A program made the position numbers and the translations under genes. DNA of 58,903 bases from Candidatus Aquidulcis sp. Its GTDB lineage: Bacteria; Chloroflexota; Anaerolineae; Anaerolineales; UBA4823. Shown here in pieces: positions 16,452-26,112 of this stretch. The DNA is taken from contig DYIZ01000016.1 in assembly GCA_020723385.1 (NCBI GenBank), forward strand, positions 1 through 58,903. The letters run 5' to 3'. Below the pieces are notes generated by a model. It was not told the origin of the DNA. It was given only the letters and a program-made list of their open reading frames with translations, and did no database searches. Each line of letters begins with the position of its first letter. Within the stretch, counting starts at the first letter, position 1.

Positions 16452-17030
16452 ATGAGCGGTCTCAGAATCATCGGCGGCAAAGCCCGCGGACGCAAGCTAT
16501 TATTGGTACCCGGCGACACCACCCGGCCGATCACTGATAAAGTCAAAAAGGCGTTGTTCGACATCATCGGCGCAGATATTCAGGATGCAACCCTGCTCGA
16601 CCTGTTTGCCGGGACGGGCAGCGTAGGCATCGAGGCGCTCAGCCGGGGGGCGGCCTTCGTCCGGTTTGTGGATCTCAACCGGCAGCCGATCGCCACGCTG
16701 CGCGCCAACCTGGAGTCTACCGGCCTCGCCGGGGGCGCTCAGGTGCTGCGGGCCGACGCCCTGGCGATGCTGCAACACCCCGCGGAGCGCCGATTCGACT
16801 ACGTTTATATTGCCCCTCCGCAATATAAACAGCTTTGGTCGCGCGCCCTCCAGGCGCTGGATGCTCACCCAGATTGGTTGTCCGACGATGCATGGATCAT
16901 TGTCCAGATTCATCCCGTCGAATATGAGCCGCAGGATTTGCAAACTTTGATAGAATTCGAGCAGCGCAGTTACGGCAGCACGATGCTGGTTTTCTACGAA
17001 ACACGCCCTAAGGAGGCCACCGATGGTTAA
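16452..17030 (+). CDS. rsmD: 16S rRNA (guanine-966-N2) methyltransferase RsmD
   Basis: A 192-residue protein with the RsmD start GLRIIGGKARGRKLL, the TRPITDKVKKALFDII segment, the SAM-binding LLDLFAGTGSVGIEALSRGA and the acidic VDLNR. It methylates G966 of 16S rRNA during 30S assembly. The usual catalytic DPPY is IAPPQY here, lacking the Asp (see findings). The start at 16452 is the Met of the conserved N-terminus; a longer in-frame extension overlaps the previous gene and is rejected. Its last 8 bp overlap the histidine kinase start. Confidence 0.9.
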   Translation: MSGLRIIGGKARGRKLLLVPGDTTRPITDKVKKALFDIIGADIQDATLLDLFAGTGSVGIEALSRGAAFVRFVDLNRQPIATLRANLESTGLAGGAQVLRADALAMLQHPAERRFDYVYIAPPQYKQLWSRALQALDAHPDWLSDDAWIIVQIHPVEYEPQDLQTLIEFEQRSYGSTMLVFYETRPKEATDG

Positions 17031-18195
17031 ACACATTGCTCCCCGAAATGTGATCCGGCGCGCATTCCCGGGAATCCGGGAAAATGAAGCTGACGAGATG
17101 ATTGCCGTCAGCAAAATTTGCTCCTACCCGCCCAAATCCATCCTGTGCCATGACGGCGCTATCGAGAACACGTTTTATATCATTTTGGATGGCGAAGTCG
17201 AGGTCACCAAAGTCATCAATGATGCCGAGATTCGCTTTCTCAATTATTTGCGCGCTGGGGATTTCTTCGGGGAAATGGCGCTCATCCACAATGCGCCGCG
17301 CGTCGCCAACGTAGTCACGATCTCGCCTACCACGGTGCTGGAAATCAACAAAGACGATTTCACCCGCCTCCTGGAGCACAGCGGCAGCATGTCGCTGGCG
17401 ATGGTGCGGGAGGTCAGCCGCCGCCTGCGTGAAAACGACGAGATGGCCATCGGCGATTTGCGTCTCAAGGCCCGTGAGCTGGCCGACGCCTACCAGCAGC
17501 TTGCCGAGCAGGAATACGCCCGCCATGAATTTCTGACGACGATTGCCCACGAGCTGCGCACACCGCTCACGGCGGCCGGCGGCTTCTTGCAAATGGTGCG
17601 TTCGGGAATGCTGAAAGGTGAGCAGCTCGACCAGGCGCTGGATACGGTTTCGAGGAATATCAAAGACATCGTTTCGCTGGTGAACGACATTCTTTTCTTG
17701 CAGGAGATGGATCTGATCCTGCCTGATTTCCAGCCCACCGACGTGGGGGCTGTGGTCAAATCGGCGGTGGCAGCCCAGCAGATTCGAGCCGAGACCACCG
17801 GCGCCAGCCTGACGCTGGCAGTCTCGTCCGACCTGCCTCCCATCCCAGGCGACCCGAAAAGCCTCGAGCGTGCGGTCACTGCTGTGATTGATAATGCCAT
17901 CAAATTCAGCCCGGATGGCGGGGACGTGCGTGTGGCGGTCGGGTGTGACGATACTCACCTGTGGATCAAAGTCCAGGATCACGGCGTGGGTATTCCGCCT
18001 GAGGCCAAGCCGCGCATCTTCGAGCGTTTCTTCCACATTGATCAAATGGGCGTGCATCTGTTTGGCGGGGTGGGGCTGGGTCTCTCGATTGCCCGCCAGG
18101 TGATCGAACTTCATAACGGCGACATCGAAGTGGACAGCGAGCTGGGCAAGGGCAGCACGTTTGTCATTCGGTTGAAGAAAAATTCACGCGTATGA
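17023..18195 (+). CDS. Histidine kinase with N-terminal cyclic-nucleotide-binding domain
   Basis: The 390-residue soluble kinase has a cNMP-binding domain at residues about 20-135 ([31 protein letters not shown]), then a coiled linker, HisKA with [18 protein letters not shown] (phospho-acceptor His), and HATPase_c with [10 protein letters not shown] (N box), DHGVGIPPE (G1) and [18 protein letters not shown] (G2). There are no transmembrane segments, so it senses cytoplasmic cNMP or another ligand. No response regulator is adjacent. It overlaps rsmD by 8 bp and the PIG-L gene by 4 bp (ATGA), forming a coupled three-gene unit. Confidence 0.92.
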   Translation: MVKHIAPRNVIRRAFPGIRENEADEMIAVSKICSYPPKSILCHDGAIENTFYIILDGEVEVTKVINDAEIRFLNYLRAGDFFGEMALIHNAPRVANVVTISPTTVLEINKDDFTRLLEHSGSMSLAMVREVSRRLRENDEMAIGDLRLKARELADAYQQLAEQEYARHEFLTTIAHELRTPLTAAGGFLQMVRSGMLKGEQLDQALDTVSRNIKDIVSLVNDILFLQEMDLILPDFQPTDVGAVVKSAVAAQQIRAETTGASLTLAVSSDLPPIPGDPKSLERAVTAVIDNAIKFSPDGGDVRVAVGCDDTHLWIKVQDHGVGIPPEAKPRIFERFFHIDQMGVHLFGGVGLGLSIARQVIELHNGDIEVDSELGKGSTFVIRLKKNSRV

Positions 18196-18932
18196 GCGAT
18201 TATCTTCCTGAAAGCGCCATGGCAATCGTGGCGCATCCTGACGACATCGAATTTGGCTGTGCGGGTACGATGGCGCGCTGGGCGAAGCTCGGTGTGCGGA
18301 CTTGTTACGTGCTGTGTACCAGCGGCGAGGTGGGGATTGACACGCCGGGGATGACGAAAGAGAAGGCGACTGAAATCCGAGAAGCGGAAGCGCTGGCTGC
18401 GGCGGAGATTGCCGGGGTGAAAGACGTGATTTTTTTACGCGAACCGGATGGGCTGCTGCAACCGACGCTGGATCTGCGCCGCAAGCTGGTACGGGAGATT
18501 CGCCGTTTTCACCCGGAAGTCATCATCACCTTCGATCCGGGCACGATCATTGCCGGGGACGATTACATCAATCACCCGGATCACCGCGCCGCCTCCATCG
18601 GCGCAGTGGACGCGGCTTTCCCGGCCTCGGGGCAACCCCTGCTCTACCCGGAAATGGCCGCTGAGGGGCTGAGACCTCACAAGGTACGCAAAGTCTACAT
18701 CGTCGCCTGGGGACAGGCGGATACATGGGTCAATATCAGCCAGACGATTGACATTAAAATCGCCGCACTGCGCGCCCATGCGAGCCAAATGGGCGATTGG
18801 GATCCCACCGAGAGAATCAAAGAATGGGCGGCGGGACGCGCCAAAGGCAAGGAAATGGACTACGCCGAAGGTTACAAAGTGGTTACACTGCTGGATGATG
18901 AAGAGTGGGGAAAACTCAACGGGAAGGGATGA
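18192..18932 (+). CDS. PIG-L/LmbE-family N-deacetylase
   Basis: The 246-residue protein has the two metal-binding motifs of the LmbE/PIG-L family: [14 protein letters not shown] near the N-terminus (H-P-D-D) and NHPDHRAAS at about residue 130 (H-x-x-H). Members are Zn-dependent deacetylases acting on N-acetylglucosamine-linked substrates such as GlcNAc-PI, GlcNAc-inositol or GlcNAc-malate (bacillithiol pathway). Substrate is unknown here. It overlaps the cNMP-binding kinase by 4 bp. Confidence 0.9.
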   Translation: MSDYLPESAMAIVAHPDDIEFGCAGTMARWAKLGVRTCYVLCTSGEVGIDTPGMTKEKATEIREAEALAAAEIAGVKDVIFLREPDGLLQPTLDLRRKLVREIRRFHPEVIITFDPGTIIAGDDYINHPDHRAASIGAVDAAFPASGQPLLYPEMAAEGLRPHKVRKVYIVAWGQADTWVNISQTIDIKIAALRAHASQMGDWDPTERIKEWAAGRAKGKEMDYAEGYKVVTLLDDEEWGKLNGKG

Positions 18933-18941
18933 CAACTCGAA

Positions 18942-18980
18942 GCCCTCACAGGTTTTCAAAACCAGTGAGGGCAATTTTAT
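18942..18980 (+). terminator. Hairpin terminator after the PIG-L gene
   Basis: GCCCTCACAGGTTTT (18942-18956) pairs with AAACCAGTGAGGGC (18959-18972), followed by AATTTTAT. Confidence 0.75.
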
Positions 18981-19001
18981 AACCAGGGAGGGCTACACGC
19001 T

Positions 19002-21077
19002 ATGAAATCTCGCTTCAATTCATTCAAATTCGGCATATCTCAGCTTCGCTGGTCGCCGGTGATGTTGATTGTGCTGTGGGCTGGGTTGGCGCTGGCTTGC
19101 CGGGTAGGAGCAGCCCCGACTCCGACGCCGACGCTGGCCCCAACGGTGACGAATACACCCACCGTCACCTCAACCGTCACACTGACGCCCACGCCGACGA
19201 TCACCCTCACCCCCACCATCACGCCCACCCCCACGCGCACGCCGACAGCCACACTGTCGCCGACGCCGCAAGGTTTGATCGGGCCGGCCAGCGCTGGCAA
19301 GGTGCAGGAACTGCTGCGCGTCGGCGATGGTGCGATCAGCCAGACCTTATTTTCGGTAGATGGCAGCCGCCTGGCAGTTGTCTCGACCACCGGGTTGATT
19401 TTGTATGATACGGCTTCCTGGGAAAAACTGTGGGGTGTGGCTTCGGAGGGCACCCTTCGCCGGGTGGCCTTTTCTACCGATGGAAGCACATTGTCGGGCG
19501 TGGATAAAAAAGGAAAAGTTTACAAATGGCAGGCGAGCGATGGTTATCTCATCAAGTCAGCCCGCCCCACGGGAATTATCGAAGAGCCGACCGATGTGGC
19601 ATTATCCTCGGATGGGGCGATCATGGCGGCGTACGATTATTCAGATGCCATTCTATTGTATGACACCAGCAATTTAACCATGCTGCGCCGAATTGAAGGC
19701 GGGTCCACTTCTATGGACATGATTCGCCTGCTAAGTTTTTCTCCGAACGGGAAAACGCTTGCATCGGTGACGTTTGGCGGCGATATCAGTCTATGGCAGG
19801 TCAGCAGCGGCGCGCTATTGCGGACAGTCGCCAGCCCGGATGGCTGGTTCGCCGACCGTATGGCTTTTTCACCAGATGGCAGGCTGCTGGCCGTTGATTT
19901 TCATGCTTCTGACAGCCTGGAAATTCGAGTTTTGAGCGTCAACAGCGGGGCGTGGCAGCACACGCTGGCTGGCGCTTGGGCCGCTTTTTCACCCGACAGT
20001 ACCTCCCTGGCTGGCAAAAATGATAACGAAGTCAATCTTTGGACGGTCTCGGGCTGGAAACAGAACAACTCTCTGCAGGAGCAGATTGTCATGCAGGGCG
20101 AGATGGCTTTTTCGCCGGACGGCGCGTATCTCATCGTTGGGACGGGCGAGGGCGTACACGTATGGCAGACCAGCGATAGCACGCTGGCGCAATCCCTGCC
20201 GGGTGAATTCCCAAGCTTCACCAGCCTGGCGCTTATGCCGGATGGATTGACTTTCGCTGCGGGAGTGGTTGGCGGCGTCGAGCTGCGCAGTGTCGCCGAC
20301 GGCACGCGGGTGAGCACGCTGACCGCCGATAATTTGACCGGCAAGGTTTATATCGTATCCTGCTCATCGGATGGACAACTCGTTGCCGGAGTAGCAGACG
20401 AAACGATCTACCTGTGGCAGGCAGGCGATGGGGCGCTGGCAAGAAAAATTTCGGTGCGTGAGTCGATCATGGATATGGCTTTCTCCGCCGATGGGCAAAC
20501 CATCGGGGTCATCCAATCTCCCGGGGATTTGAGCCTGTGGAGCGCTGCGACCGGCGGCTTGATTTACAAGGCAACAGCCAAGTCGTCAAACAGCTTGATG
20601 GGGTTCGCTCACCTGGCATTCTCTTCAGATGGGCAATACGTGGCTGTATCTGATGTTTTTGGGAAAATCTACCTAAAAAACCCCCTGGATGGATCGGATG
20701 TGAAAAGGCTGAAGGGAAGTGAAGCAATGGGCTGGTATCCGGTGGTAGCCTTCTCACCGGACAGCGAGATCATGGCTTCGGGCGCTTATGACCGCAATGT
20801 GATGTTGTGGGGGGTGAAGGGCAGCAAACTGCTGTGGACGCTGACCGGCCACGAGGATTCCATCGTGGGTCTGGCTTTCTCGCCCGATGGGCAAGTATTG
20901 GCTTCAGCATCGAGCGATACGACCATCCGGTTGTGGCGCGTCAATAACGGCAACTCGATGGGCGTATTGGAGGGCAATGCGGACGGGGTGGAGGCCGTGT
21001 TCTTTACCCCCGATGGGCGGTTCATCCTATCGTTTGGGGAAGATGGAACGGTGCGAATTTGGGGTGTGCCGTCGTGA
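19002..21077 (+). CDS. Exported WD40-repeat lipoprotein with Pro/Thr stalk
   Basis: The 691-residue protein has a signal anchor ending in LALAC (a lipobox), a Pro/Thr-rich stalk at residues about 38-90 (TPTPT-type), and then about twelve WD40-like blades. Blades carry the AFSPDGQ/LASAS...TIRLW signature, clearest in the C-terminal half (residues about 570-691). It is likely a cell-surface beta-propeller that binds a protein or glycan partner. The start at 19002 has an AGGGAGG upstream. A strong bidirectional hairpin follows the stop. Confidence 0.88.
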   Translation: MKSRFNSFKFGISQLRWSPVMLIVLWAGLALACRVGAAPTPTPTLAPTVTNTPTVTSTVTLTPTPTITLTPTITPTPTRTPTATLSPTPQGLIGPASAGKVQELLRVGDGAISQTLFSVDGSRLAVVSTTGLILYDTASWEKLWGVASEGTLRRVAFSTDGSTLSGVDKKGKVYKWQASDGYLIKSARPTGIIEEPTDVALSSDGAIMAAYDYSDAILLYDTSNLTMLRRIEGGSTSMDMIRLLSFSPNGKTLASVTFGGDISLWQVSSGALLRTVASPDGWFADRMAFSPDGRLLAVDFHASDSLEIRVLSVNSGAWQHTLAGAWAAFSPDSTSLAGKNDNEVNLWTVSGWKQNNSLQEQIVMQGEMAFSPDGAYLIVGTGEGVHVWQTSDSTLAQSLPGEFPSFTSLALMPDGLTFAAGVVGGVELRSVADGTRVSTLTADNLTGKVYIVSCSSDGQLVAGVADETIYLWQAGDGALARKISVRESIMDMAFSADGQTIGVIQSPGDLSLWSAATGGLIYKATAKSSNSLMGFAHLAFSSDGQYVAVSDVFGKIYLKNPLDGSDVKRLKGSEAMGWYPVVAFSPDSEIMASGAYDRNVMLWGVKGSKLLWTLTGHEDSIVGLAFSPDGQVLASASSDTTIRLWRVNNGNSMGVLEGNADGVEAVFFTPDGRFILSFGEDGTVRIWGVPS

Positions 21078-21083
21078 AAGAAA

Positions 21084-21136
21084 CCAAAATTTGGGGTGTG
21101 TGGCCGGCTACGCCGCCCACACACCTCAAATTTTGG
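21084..21136. terminator. Bidirectional terminator between convergent genes
   Basis: CCAAAATTTGGGGTGTGTGG (21084-21103) pairs with the stretch ending AAATTTTGG at 21136. The stem is about 20 bp with A-rich and T-rich flanks, located between the WD40 lipoprotein and the GH5 gene. Confidence 0.8.
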
Positions 21137-21149
21137 ATATTCTTCTATT

Positions 21150-23024
21150 TTACGAGCTGATACGGATGGCATGGACGGCATTCGCCGGGCTGTGATGATA
21201 TAGCAGCGTCTGCGTCTCCGGCTGGAATTCGTAGGCCCCGTCGGAGACGGAGACCCGGCAGCCGCGCGGGTATTGCAGCCGGGGGACGAATATCTCGGTG
21301 GGGGCGCTCACCGCCGGGTCGTGGCGGAAGACGAACTCGAAGGTTTTACTCCGCAAGTCGAAGCTCATGCGCAGCGGCTCCCCGGCGGTGGCGCGCGCAT
21401 ACGGGCGCACAACGGCCTCCAGCGCCCGCCCGCCGGAATTGATGTCGGCGGGATCGGATTGGTCGTCGCGGCTGAAGATGGACAGATCTTCGTCGTTCCA
21501 CTGGTCGCCGTGGGCGTGATCGTTGTCGGCGGTGTAATTCCACAGGGTGCAGCTCACCAGCGCGTCCTCCATCGCCCGGAAGACGCGGTCCATCGCCCGC
21601 ATCTGCGGTGTGAAATTGCCGGTGCGGTAGGCGCGCTTGTGCTGCAAATCGAAGGGGATGCCGAATTCTCCGATGAGGGTGGGGATGTTGCCCATGTGGG
21701 CGATGGCGGTCTCTTTGTAGTGTTTCACCTGCCGGGCGAAGGAACGCCGCACCGCCCACGGGCCGAAGACGAGTTTCCCGGTGTGCATTTCCACGCCCAA
21801 CAGGGGGTTGAAATCTTTGAGCATCAGGGTGGCCCCATCGTACCAATGGGGGGCGGAGACGATCCCCTGGGCTTCCGCGGCATCCCAGTGAGGCGGCGTC
21901 TTTTCCGGCTCAGATTCGACGAAGATCATCGTGCCGGGGACGATCTCGCGTATGGCGGCGGCAAATCGTTTGGCGAAGGGATTGAAATAGTCCCGGTTGA
22001 AATCAATCTCCCGCCCGGCCACGCGGCTGAAGTGATCGGGGCGCAGCAAGCGCGGCGCGCCGGTATCATCCAAATCCCACACGCCGTTTTGCCGCCAGAC
22101 GCAGTCGTGACCCGGCAGCCAGGCGGATTGCCGGTTGGGGTTGAGGGTTTGCCGCCCGATGAATTTGGGGCCGGTGGTGCGCAGCTCGAAGGTGTCTATT
22201 TCTTGCGGGATGCCCGCGCCGAGCAGCATCGCCTGAAAGGGGGTGGGCATGGGGCCGAGCTTGAGCTGGCCGCGGGGCTTGGTGAGGTCGGGCCAGCCGA
22301 TGTAGCCGGAGGCGGGTTCGTTGAGCGTGTCGTAGCCGATGACGTGGGGAAAATCCTTGAGGCGGCGGGCGATCTGCTGCATGGCGGCGATGTAGTGGCG
22401 CTGGAGGTAGGTTTGCACGGGAACGCCGTCCACTTTCGCGGCGGGGGCGAAGTCGTCGCCGCCAAAGAACAGCGCCCACATGGTGGCGGCGGCCAGCCGG
22501 GCGTTGTTGGTGGGCCAGATCATGCGCGGGAAGGGGTCGCCGTGCGTGGCGTGGACGACGGCCGCGCCGGTCTCGTGGAAGTGAGTGATGTCCAGCCCGA
22601 CGGCTTCGAACGTCCAGCCGGGGGCGCCGTCGCCGCCGGAGAAGCGGCTCCACACATCTTCATGGGGGTCAATGAACAGGGTTAATCCATACTCGCCGGC
22701 CTTGGCGACAACCTCGGTGAGATAGTCGAGATAGTCGGCATCGTAGATTCCCGGCCCGGCGTGCTCGACGGCTTCCCAGGTGACGAGGAAGCGCAGGCAG
22801 GTGAGGCCCCAGGCGCGCAGGCGGGTGAAGTGCTCATCGGCCTCGTCCAACGAGAAGGGCCGCCCGACGAAAGAGACGGCGCGATGGTCGAAGAAGCCGT
22901 CGCGGATATAGGTGGCGCCGTCTGGGGCGGCAGGGACTTTGCTGCTGCCGCCCAGGTTGACGCCGCGCAGGAGCAGGGTGCGGTTGTGGGTGTCTTTGAA
23001 ATGGTGGGAGGAGGTGTGGATCAT
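21150..23024 (-). CDS. Glycoside hydrolase family 5 (endoglycoceramidase/glucosylceramidase-like)
   Basis: The 624-residue protein has a GH5 TIM barrel: RGVNLGG at the start, LRFLVTWEAVEH, DPHEDVWSRFSGG, acid/base Glu in GYDTLNEPASGY and nucleophile Glu in LIGEFGIPF. These blocks resemble GH5_12 endoglycoceramidase-type enzymes that act on glycosphingolipid or steryl-glucoside linkages. Residues about 545-624 form a C-terminal beta-sandwich. No signal peptide is seen, so it is probably cytoplasmic. The start at 23024 overlaps the stop of the upstream WD40 gene (ATGA), with GGAGAA upstream; an in-frame ATG at 23039 is the alternative. The natural substrate is unproven. Confidence 0.9.
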   Translation of the reverse strand: MIHTSSHHFKDTHNRTLLLRGVNLGGSSKVPAAPDGATYIRDGFFDHRAVSFVGRPFSLDEADEHFTRLRAWGLTCLRFLVTWEAVEHAGPGIYDADYLDYLTEVVAKAGEYGLTLFIDPHEDVWSRFSGGDGAPGWTFEAVGLDITHFHETGAAVVHATHGDPFPRMIWPTNNARLAAATMWALFFGGDDFAPAAKVDGVPVQTYLQRHYIAAMQQIARRLKDFPHVIGYDTLNEPASGYIGWPDLTKPRGQLKLGPMPTPFQAMLLGAGIPQEIDTFELRTTGPKFIGRQTLNPNRQSAWLPGHDCVWRQNGVWDLDDTGAPRLLRPDHFSRVAGREIDFNRDYFNPFAKRFAAAIREIVPGTMIFVESEPEKTPPHWDAAEAQGIVSAPHWYDGATLMLKDFNPLLGVEMHTGKLVFGPWAVRRSFARQVKHYKETAIAHMGNIPTLIGEFGIPFDLQHKRAYRTGNFTPQMRAMDRVFRAMEDALVSCTLWNYTADNDHAHGDQWNDEDLSIFSRDDQSDPADINSGGRALEAVVRPYARATAGEPLRMSFDLRSKTFEFVFRHDPAVSAPTEIFVPRLQYPRGCRVSVSDGAYEFQPETQTLLYHHSPANAVHAIRISS

Positions 23025-25525
23025 GGCTCGATTCTCCATACTCGAATTGTGTTGTCGCCCTCGCCTCCTGCGGAGGCAAGATGGTTACCGTCAGGGCTGA
23101 ATGCCACGCCGAGCACCCAGCCGTCATGACCGACCAGCCGCCTGATGTAGGAGCCTGTCGCGGCGTCAAAGAGAATGATGTCGTCATCCGAGCCGCCGGA
23201 GGCCAGCATGGTTCCATCGGGGCTGAAGGCGATGCCGTTCACACCGCCAGCGTTGGCATCCAGGGTGAGCAGCAAATTCCCGGCGGCAGAATCCCACAGG
23301 TAAACGCTGCCCGTGCTGGTTCCTGCGGCGATTGTCGTTCCGTCGGGGCTGTAGGCCACGCTGTAGATTTCTGCATTCACGCTCAATTCGAGTAACTGCG
23401 CGCCGGTGGCGACATCCCATACGCGCACGGTCTGATCCGATGCGCCCGAAACGAGGCGGCTACCATCCGGGCTGAAGGCGATGCTCCACACATCAACTGT
23501 GTGCCCCCGGAGGGTGCGAATCAGCGCTCCGGTGGATGGGTTCCACAAGATGATGGTTTTGTCTTTCCCGGTGGAAGCGAGCAGGCTGCCATCCGGATTG
23601 AAGGCAACCATGTAAACGGCTGCCGAGTGGCCTTGCAGGGTGCGCACTTGTTGACCATCGGTGACATTCCAGATGCGCACGCTGTTGTCGTCTTTTCCAC
23701 CGCCGGAGGCCAGGAGTGCGCCGTCGGGGCTGAAGGCGACGGCGACGACGCTGCCGGGATGCCCGCTGAGGGTGAGGCGCACTTTCCCGGTGGCTGGATC
23801 CCAGAGTTTGATGGTTTTATCCCGGCTGGCCGAGGCAATCGTGTTCCCATCCGGGCTGTAAGCGACGCCGTTGACCCGGTCGGTGTGGCCTGATAGGATG
23901 AATTGTACATAATTTGGCGTAGCTGTAACCGATGGAACGGTGGTTTTGGTGATCGTGGGGGTCAGCGTCGGCGGGCGGGTTGGGGTTACGGTCGGCGTGA
24001 CCGTGGGCGGGCGGGTTTGCGTCAAGGTGGGGGTTGGCGTGAGGGTGCGGGTGATGGTGGGTGTGAAGGTGGGGCCGGTGGGGGTGAGCGTTGGCGTCAC
24101 CGAAGGCGTGGGGCTGTGGGTGATGGTGGGGGTGGGCGTAGGGATGCTGGGAAGGACGGTGAAGAGGCAGAAGGAATTCTCAGCGATCGAGCCGTTCAAC
24201 CAGGTGGATGTTTTAGCGATGAAACTGGCGATGTAATCAGGCTTGCCGTAGATTCCTTGGATTGCCAACAGAGTGTTTGGATCCCAATCGAGGAGGATAA
24301 ATCCTTCCCATTGTGAGAAGCGGGTGATGCCAGATTTTATCTTCGTCAGTTGATCCTCAGTCCGGTAGACATCGTAACTGGTTTGCGATCCAGTATCTAC
24401 AATAAAATCGTGAGAGTTTGGTAACCAGCCGGTTACTTGCCAATCATCAGAAATAATCGAGCCGATCAGGGCAGCGTCTTCGACGCGGCGAACATTCAAG
24501 CCGCCTTGTCCATCGGTCTCTGTAAAATATTCCAGGTCAGGCGAAAAATGTGTCGGCGTTTTGATTGAATGGGAAAGCTCGATGATTGATTGTCCATCGG
24601 CGGAGATCAAACGGTCAGAAGGCGATATATGGAGGATAATAAAGGTGCTCGAATCGGAAGCCCAATACAATTCTGAATTGTAGACGGCGTTTTCATTATC
24701 GGCGAAGGAGTTAGGATCGTATTCCAAAACCACCTTTTGGCCGCCGGTTTCGACATCCACAATATAGATTTCTTCGTACGTAACGATAGCAACTTTTTTC
24801 CCATCTGGAGATGGACGGGCATAAACATTACCGATGAATGGTTGACCAATCTTGAGGAGAATTTTCCACTCGCGGGTGTCGGCATTGACGGCAACAACGT
24901 GTGAATAAGCGGTTTTCCATTCGATTGGAGAAACCACCGTTGTGAAGAGCAACGTACGGGTTCCCGGAATCCATTGATACTCGAGAATCGAAGGCTGTAG
25001 TTTATCTTGATCTTGGATATATAGCCCTTGGACATCATACTTGTTGACTACCAAGCTGTTACCTTGGCCATTGTAACCGACAACATAAATATGCCCATCT
25101 TGATTATAAGCAAAGGTTTTGCCATCATCGGAAAATAGACCGTGTTGGCAAGTGAAGCTCGACATTGCATTCAAGGCTGTCACCGAGCCTTCGTAACTGA
25201 TGCGGGCAATTCCGTTGTCGTCTATGTAAACGATCCCCAGGGTATCGTGTGGCGACATCGGTGTGAAGGCGATAGTCGGGGTGCTGCTAGGAATGGGCGT
25301 GTCGCTGGGGGCGGGCGTCGAGGATGGGGTGCGCGTATCCACAGGGCGCATCGTAGTCGGGATGGGGCGCGTCTCCATGGGAAGCGGTTGGCTGGTCGGA
25401 GAGGCGGGCGCTGGCTGCACCGCAGGCGCTGTGGCGGTAGCCGCTGGCTGAGGGGCGTTGAGGTTGCAGGCAGTTATCAGTGCGACGAAAATGATCGGGA
25501 CAATGAGCAGCGATAAGCGTTTCAT
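23021..25525 (-). CDS. Exported lipoprotein: TolB-like propeller, Pro/Thr stalk and WD40 propeller
   Basis: The 834-residue protein starts at 25525, after an AGGAGGA site. It has a lipobox signal (ALITAC), a Pro/Thr/Ala linker (about 22-90), a first beta-propeller-like region (about 95-440; SPDGKKVAIVTYEEIYIVDVE), a second Thr/Pro stalk (about 445-530) and a canonical seven-blade WD40 propeller (about 540-834; LSGHTDRVNGVAYSPDGNTIASASRDKTIKLW). It is coupled to the GH5 gene by a 4-bp overlap. A structural or recognition role at the surface is inferred. Confidence 0.9.
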   Translation of the reverse strand: MKRLSLLIVPIIFVALITACNLNAPQPAATATAPAVQPAPASPTSQPLPMETRPIPTTMRPVDTRTPSSTPAPSDTPIPSSTPTIAFTPMSPHDTLGIVYIDDNGIARISYEGSVTALNAMSSFTCQHGLFSDDGKTFAYNQDGHIYVVGYNGQGNSLVVNKYDVQGLYIQDQDKLQPSILEYQWIPGTRTLLFTTVVSPIEWKTAYSHVVAVNADTREWKILLKIGQPFIGNVYARPSPDGKKVAIVTYEEIYIVDVETGGQKVVLEYDPNSFADNENAVYNSELYWASDSSTFIILHISPSDRLISADGQSIIELSHSIKTPTHFSPDLEYFTETDGQGGLNVRRVEDAALIGSIISDDWQVTGWLPNSHDFIVDTGSQTSYDVYRTEDQLTKIKSGITRFSQWEGFILLDWDPNTLLAIQGIYGKPDYIASFIAKTSTWLNGSIAENSFCLFTVLPSIPTPTPTITHSPTPSVTPTLTPTGPTFTPTITRTLTPTPTLTQTRPPTVTPTVTPTRPPTLTPTITKTTVPSVTATPNYVQFILSGHTDRVNGVAYSPDGNTIASASRDKTIKLWDPATGKVRLTLSGHPGSVVAVAFSPDGALLASGGGKDDNSVRIWNVTDGQQVRTLQGHSAAVYMVAFNPDGSLLASTGKDKTIILWNPSTGALIRTLRGHTVDVWSIAFSPDGSRLVSGASDQTVRVWDVATGAQLLELSVNAEIYSVAYSPDGTTIAAGTSTGSVYLWDSAAGNLLLTLDANAGGVNGIAFSPDGTMLASGGSDDDIILFDAATGSYIRRLVGHDGWVLGVAFSPDGNHLASAGGEGDNTIRVWRIEP

Positions 25526-25839
25526 GGTGTATTTCCTCCTCCGATTATGTTTGATGGGCAAAATAGCATTGTGAAGTGGTTGCAAAATGATTGCCAGTTT
25601 TTTTGACACCTTTCGCCTTAATTATCGCACCCGCCCGCGCTGCGGTCAAGCGAGTTTGGAACATTGCCGTCCTCGATGAAAATACGAATACTCGAAAGGG
25701 AACCGGCGCATTCGAGCATTTGTGTCGCATTCGAGGATGGCAAGCTCTCCAAATCGAAAAAATCACCAGAAATGAGCCGCGGCTGCTTCGCCCCAGAAAC
25801 AACCCTCAAGTCTTTCTGCCATCTGCCGTTAACAGCCGT
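25526..25839. other. Intergenic region, nothing recognised
   Basis: This 314-bp region lies between divergent genes. It contains AT-rich stretches near 25560-25625 that may carry promoters, but I see no convincing box pair, no repeat family member and no coding signal. An ORF reading through it from 25591 has no homology-like character before residue 84. Confidence 0.5.
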
Positions 25840-26046
25840 ATGGACAGCGCTAACTCTCTCAGCAGCTCCCTGGCGGCCATGGCCAGCGACATGCAGGCTA
25901 GTAACCTGCAGCTTGCGTTCTCGGTGGCGGTCATGAAGAACGTGCAGGATTCGCAAAAGCAGTTCGCCAGTGCGCTCCTCGAAATGATCAGCAAGTCGCC
26001 CAGCCCCGATCCAGCGATTGGCCGGAATCTCGATGTGGCTGGATAA
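25840..26046 (+). CDS. Small YjfB-like putative motility protein
   Basis: A 68-residue protein whose helical sequence MDSANSLSSSLAAM...SNLQLAFSVAVMKNVQDSQKQFASALLEMI resembles the YjfB family (labelled 'putative motility protein'). Its role is not established. No flagellar genes are nearby. The start is set by the conserved N-terminus; no clear SD is visible, so the gene call is moderate. Confidence 0.55.
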   Translation: MDSANSLSSSLAAMASDMQASNLQLAFSVAVMKNVQDSQKQFASALLEMISKSPSPDPAIGRNLDVAG

Positions 26047-26112
26047 TTAGTTTGCCTGCGGCAGGGTGGGGGTCAGTTATAAACGCGCGCTAAAATCCAG
26101 ATCAGAAGTTTT

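Noticed and set aside
25591-25839. N-terminal extension of the YjfB-like gene
   Set aside because: The extra 83 codons have no family pattern and no ribosome binding site, so the gene was started at 25840.
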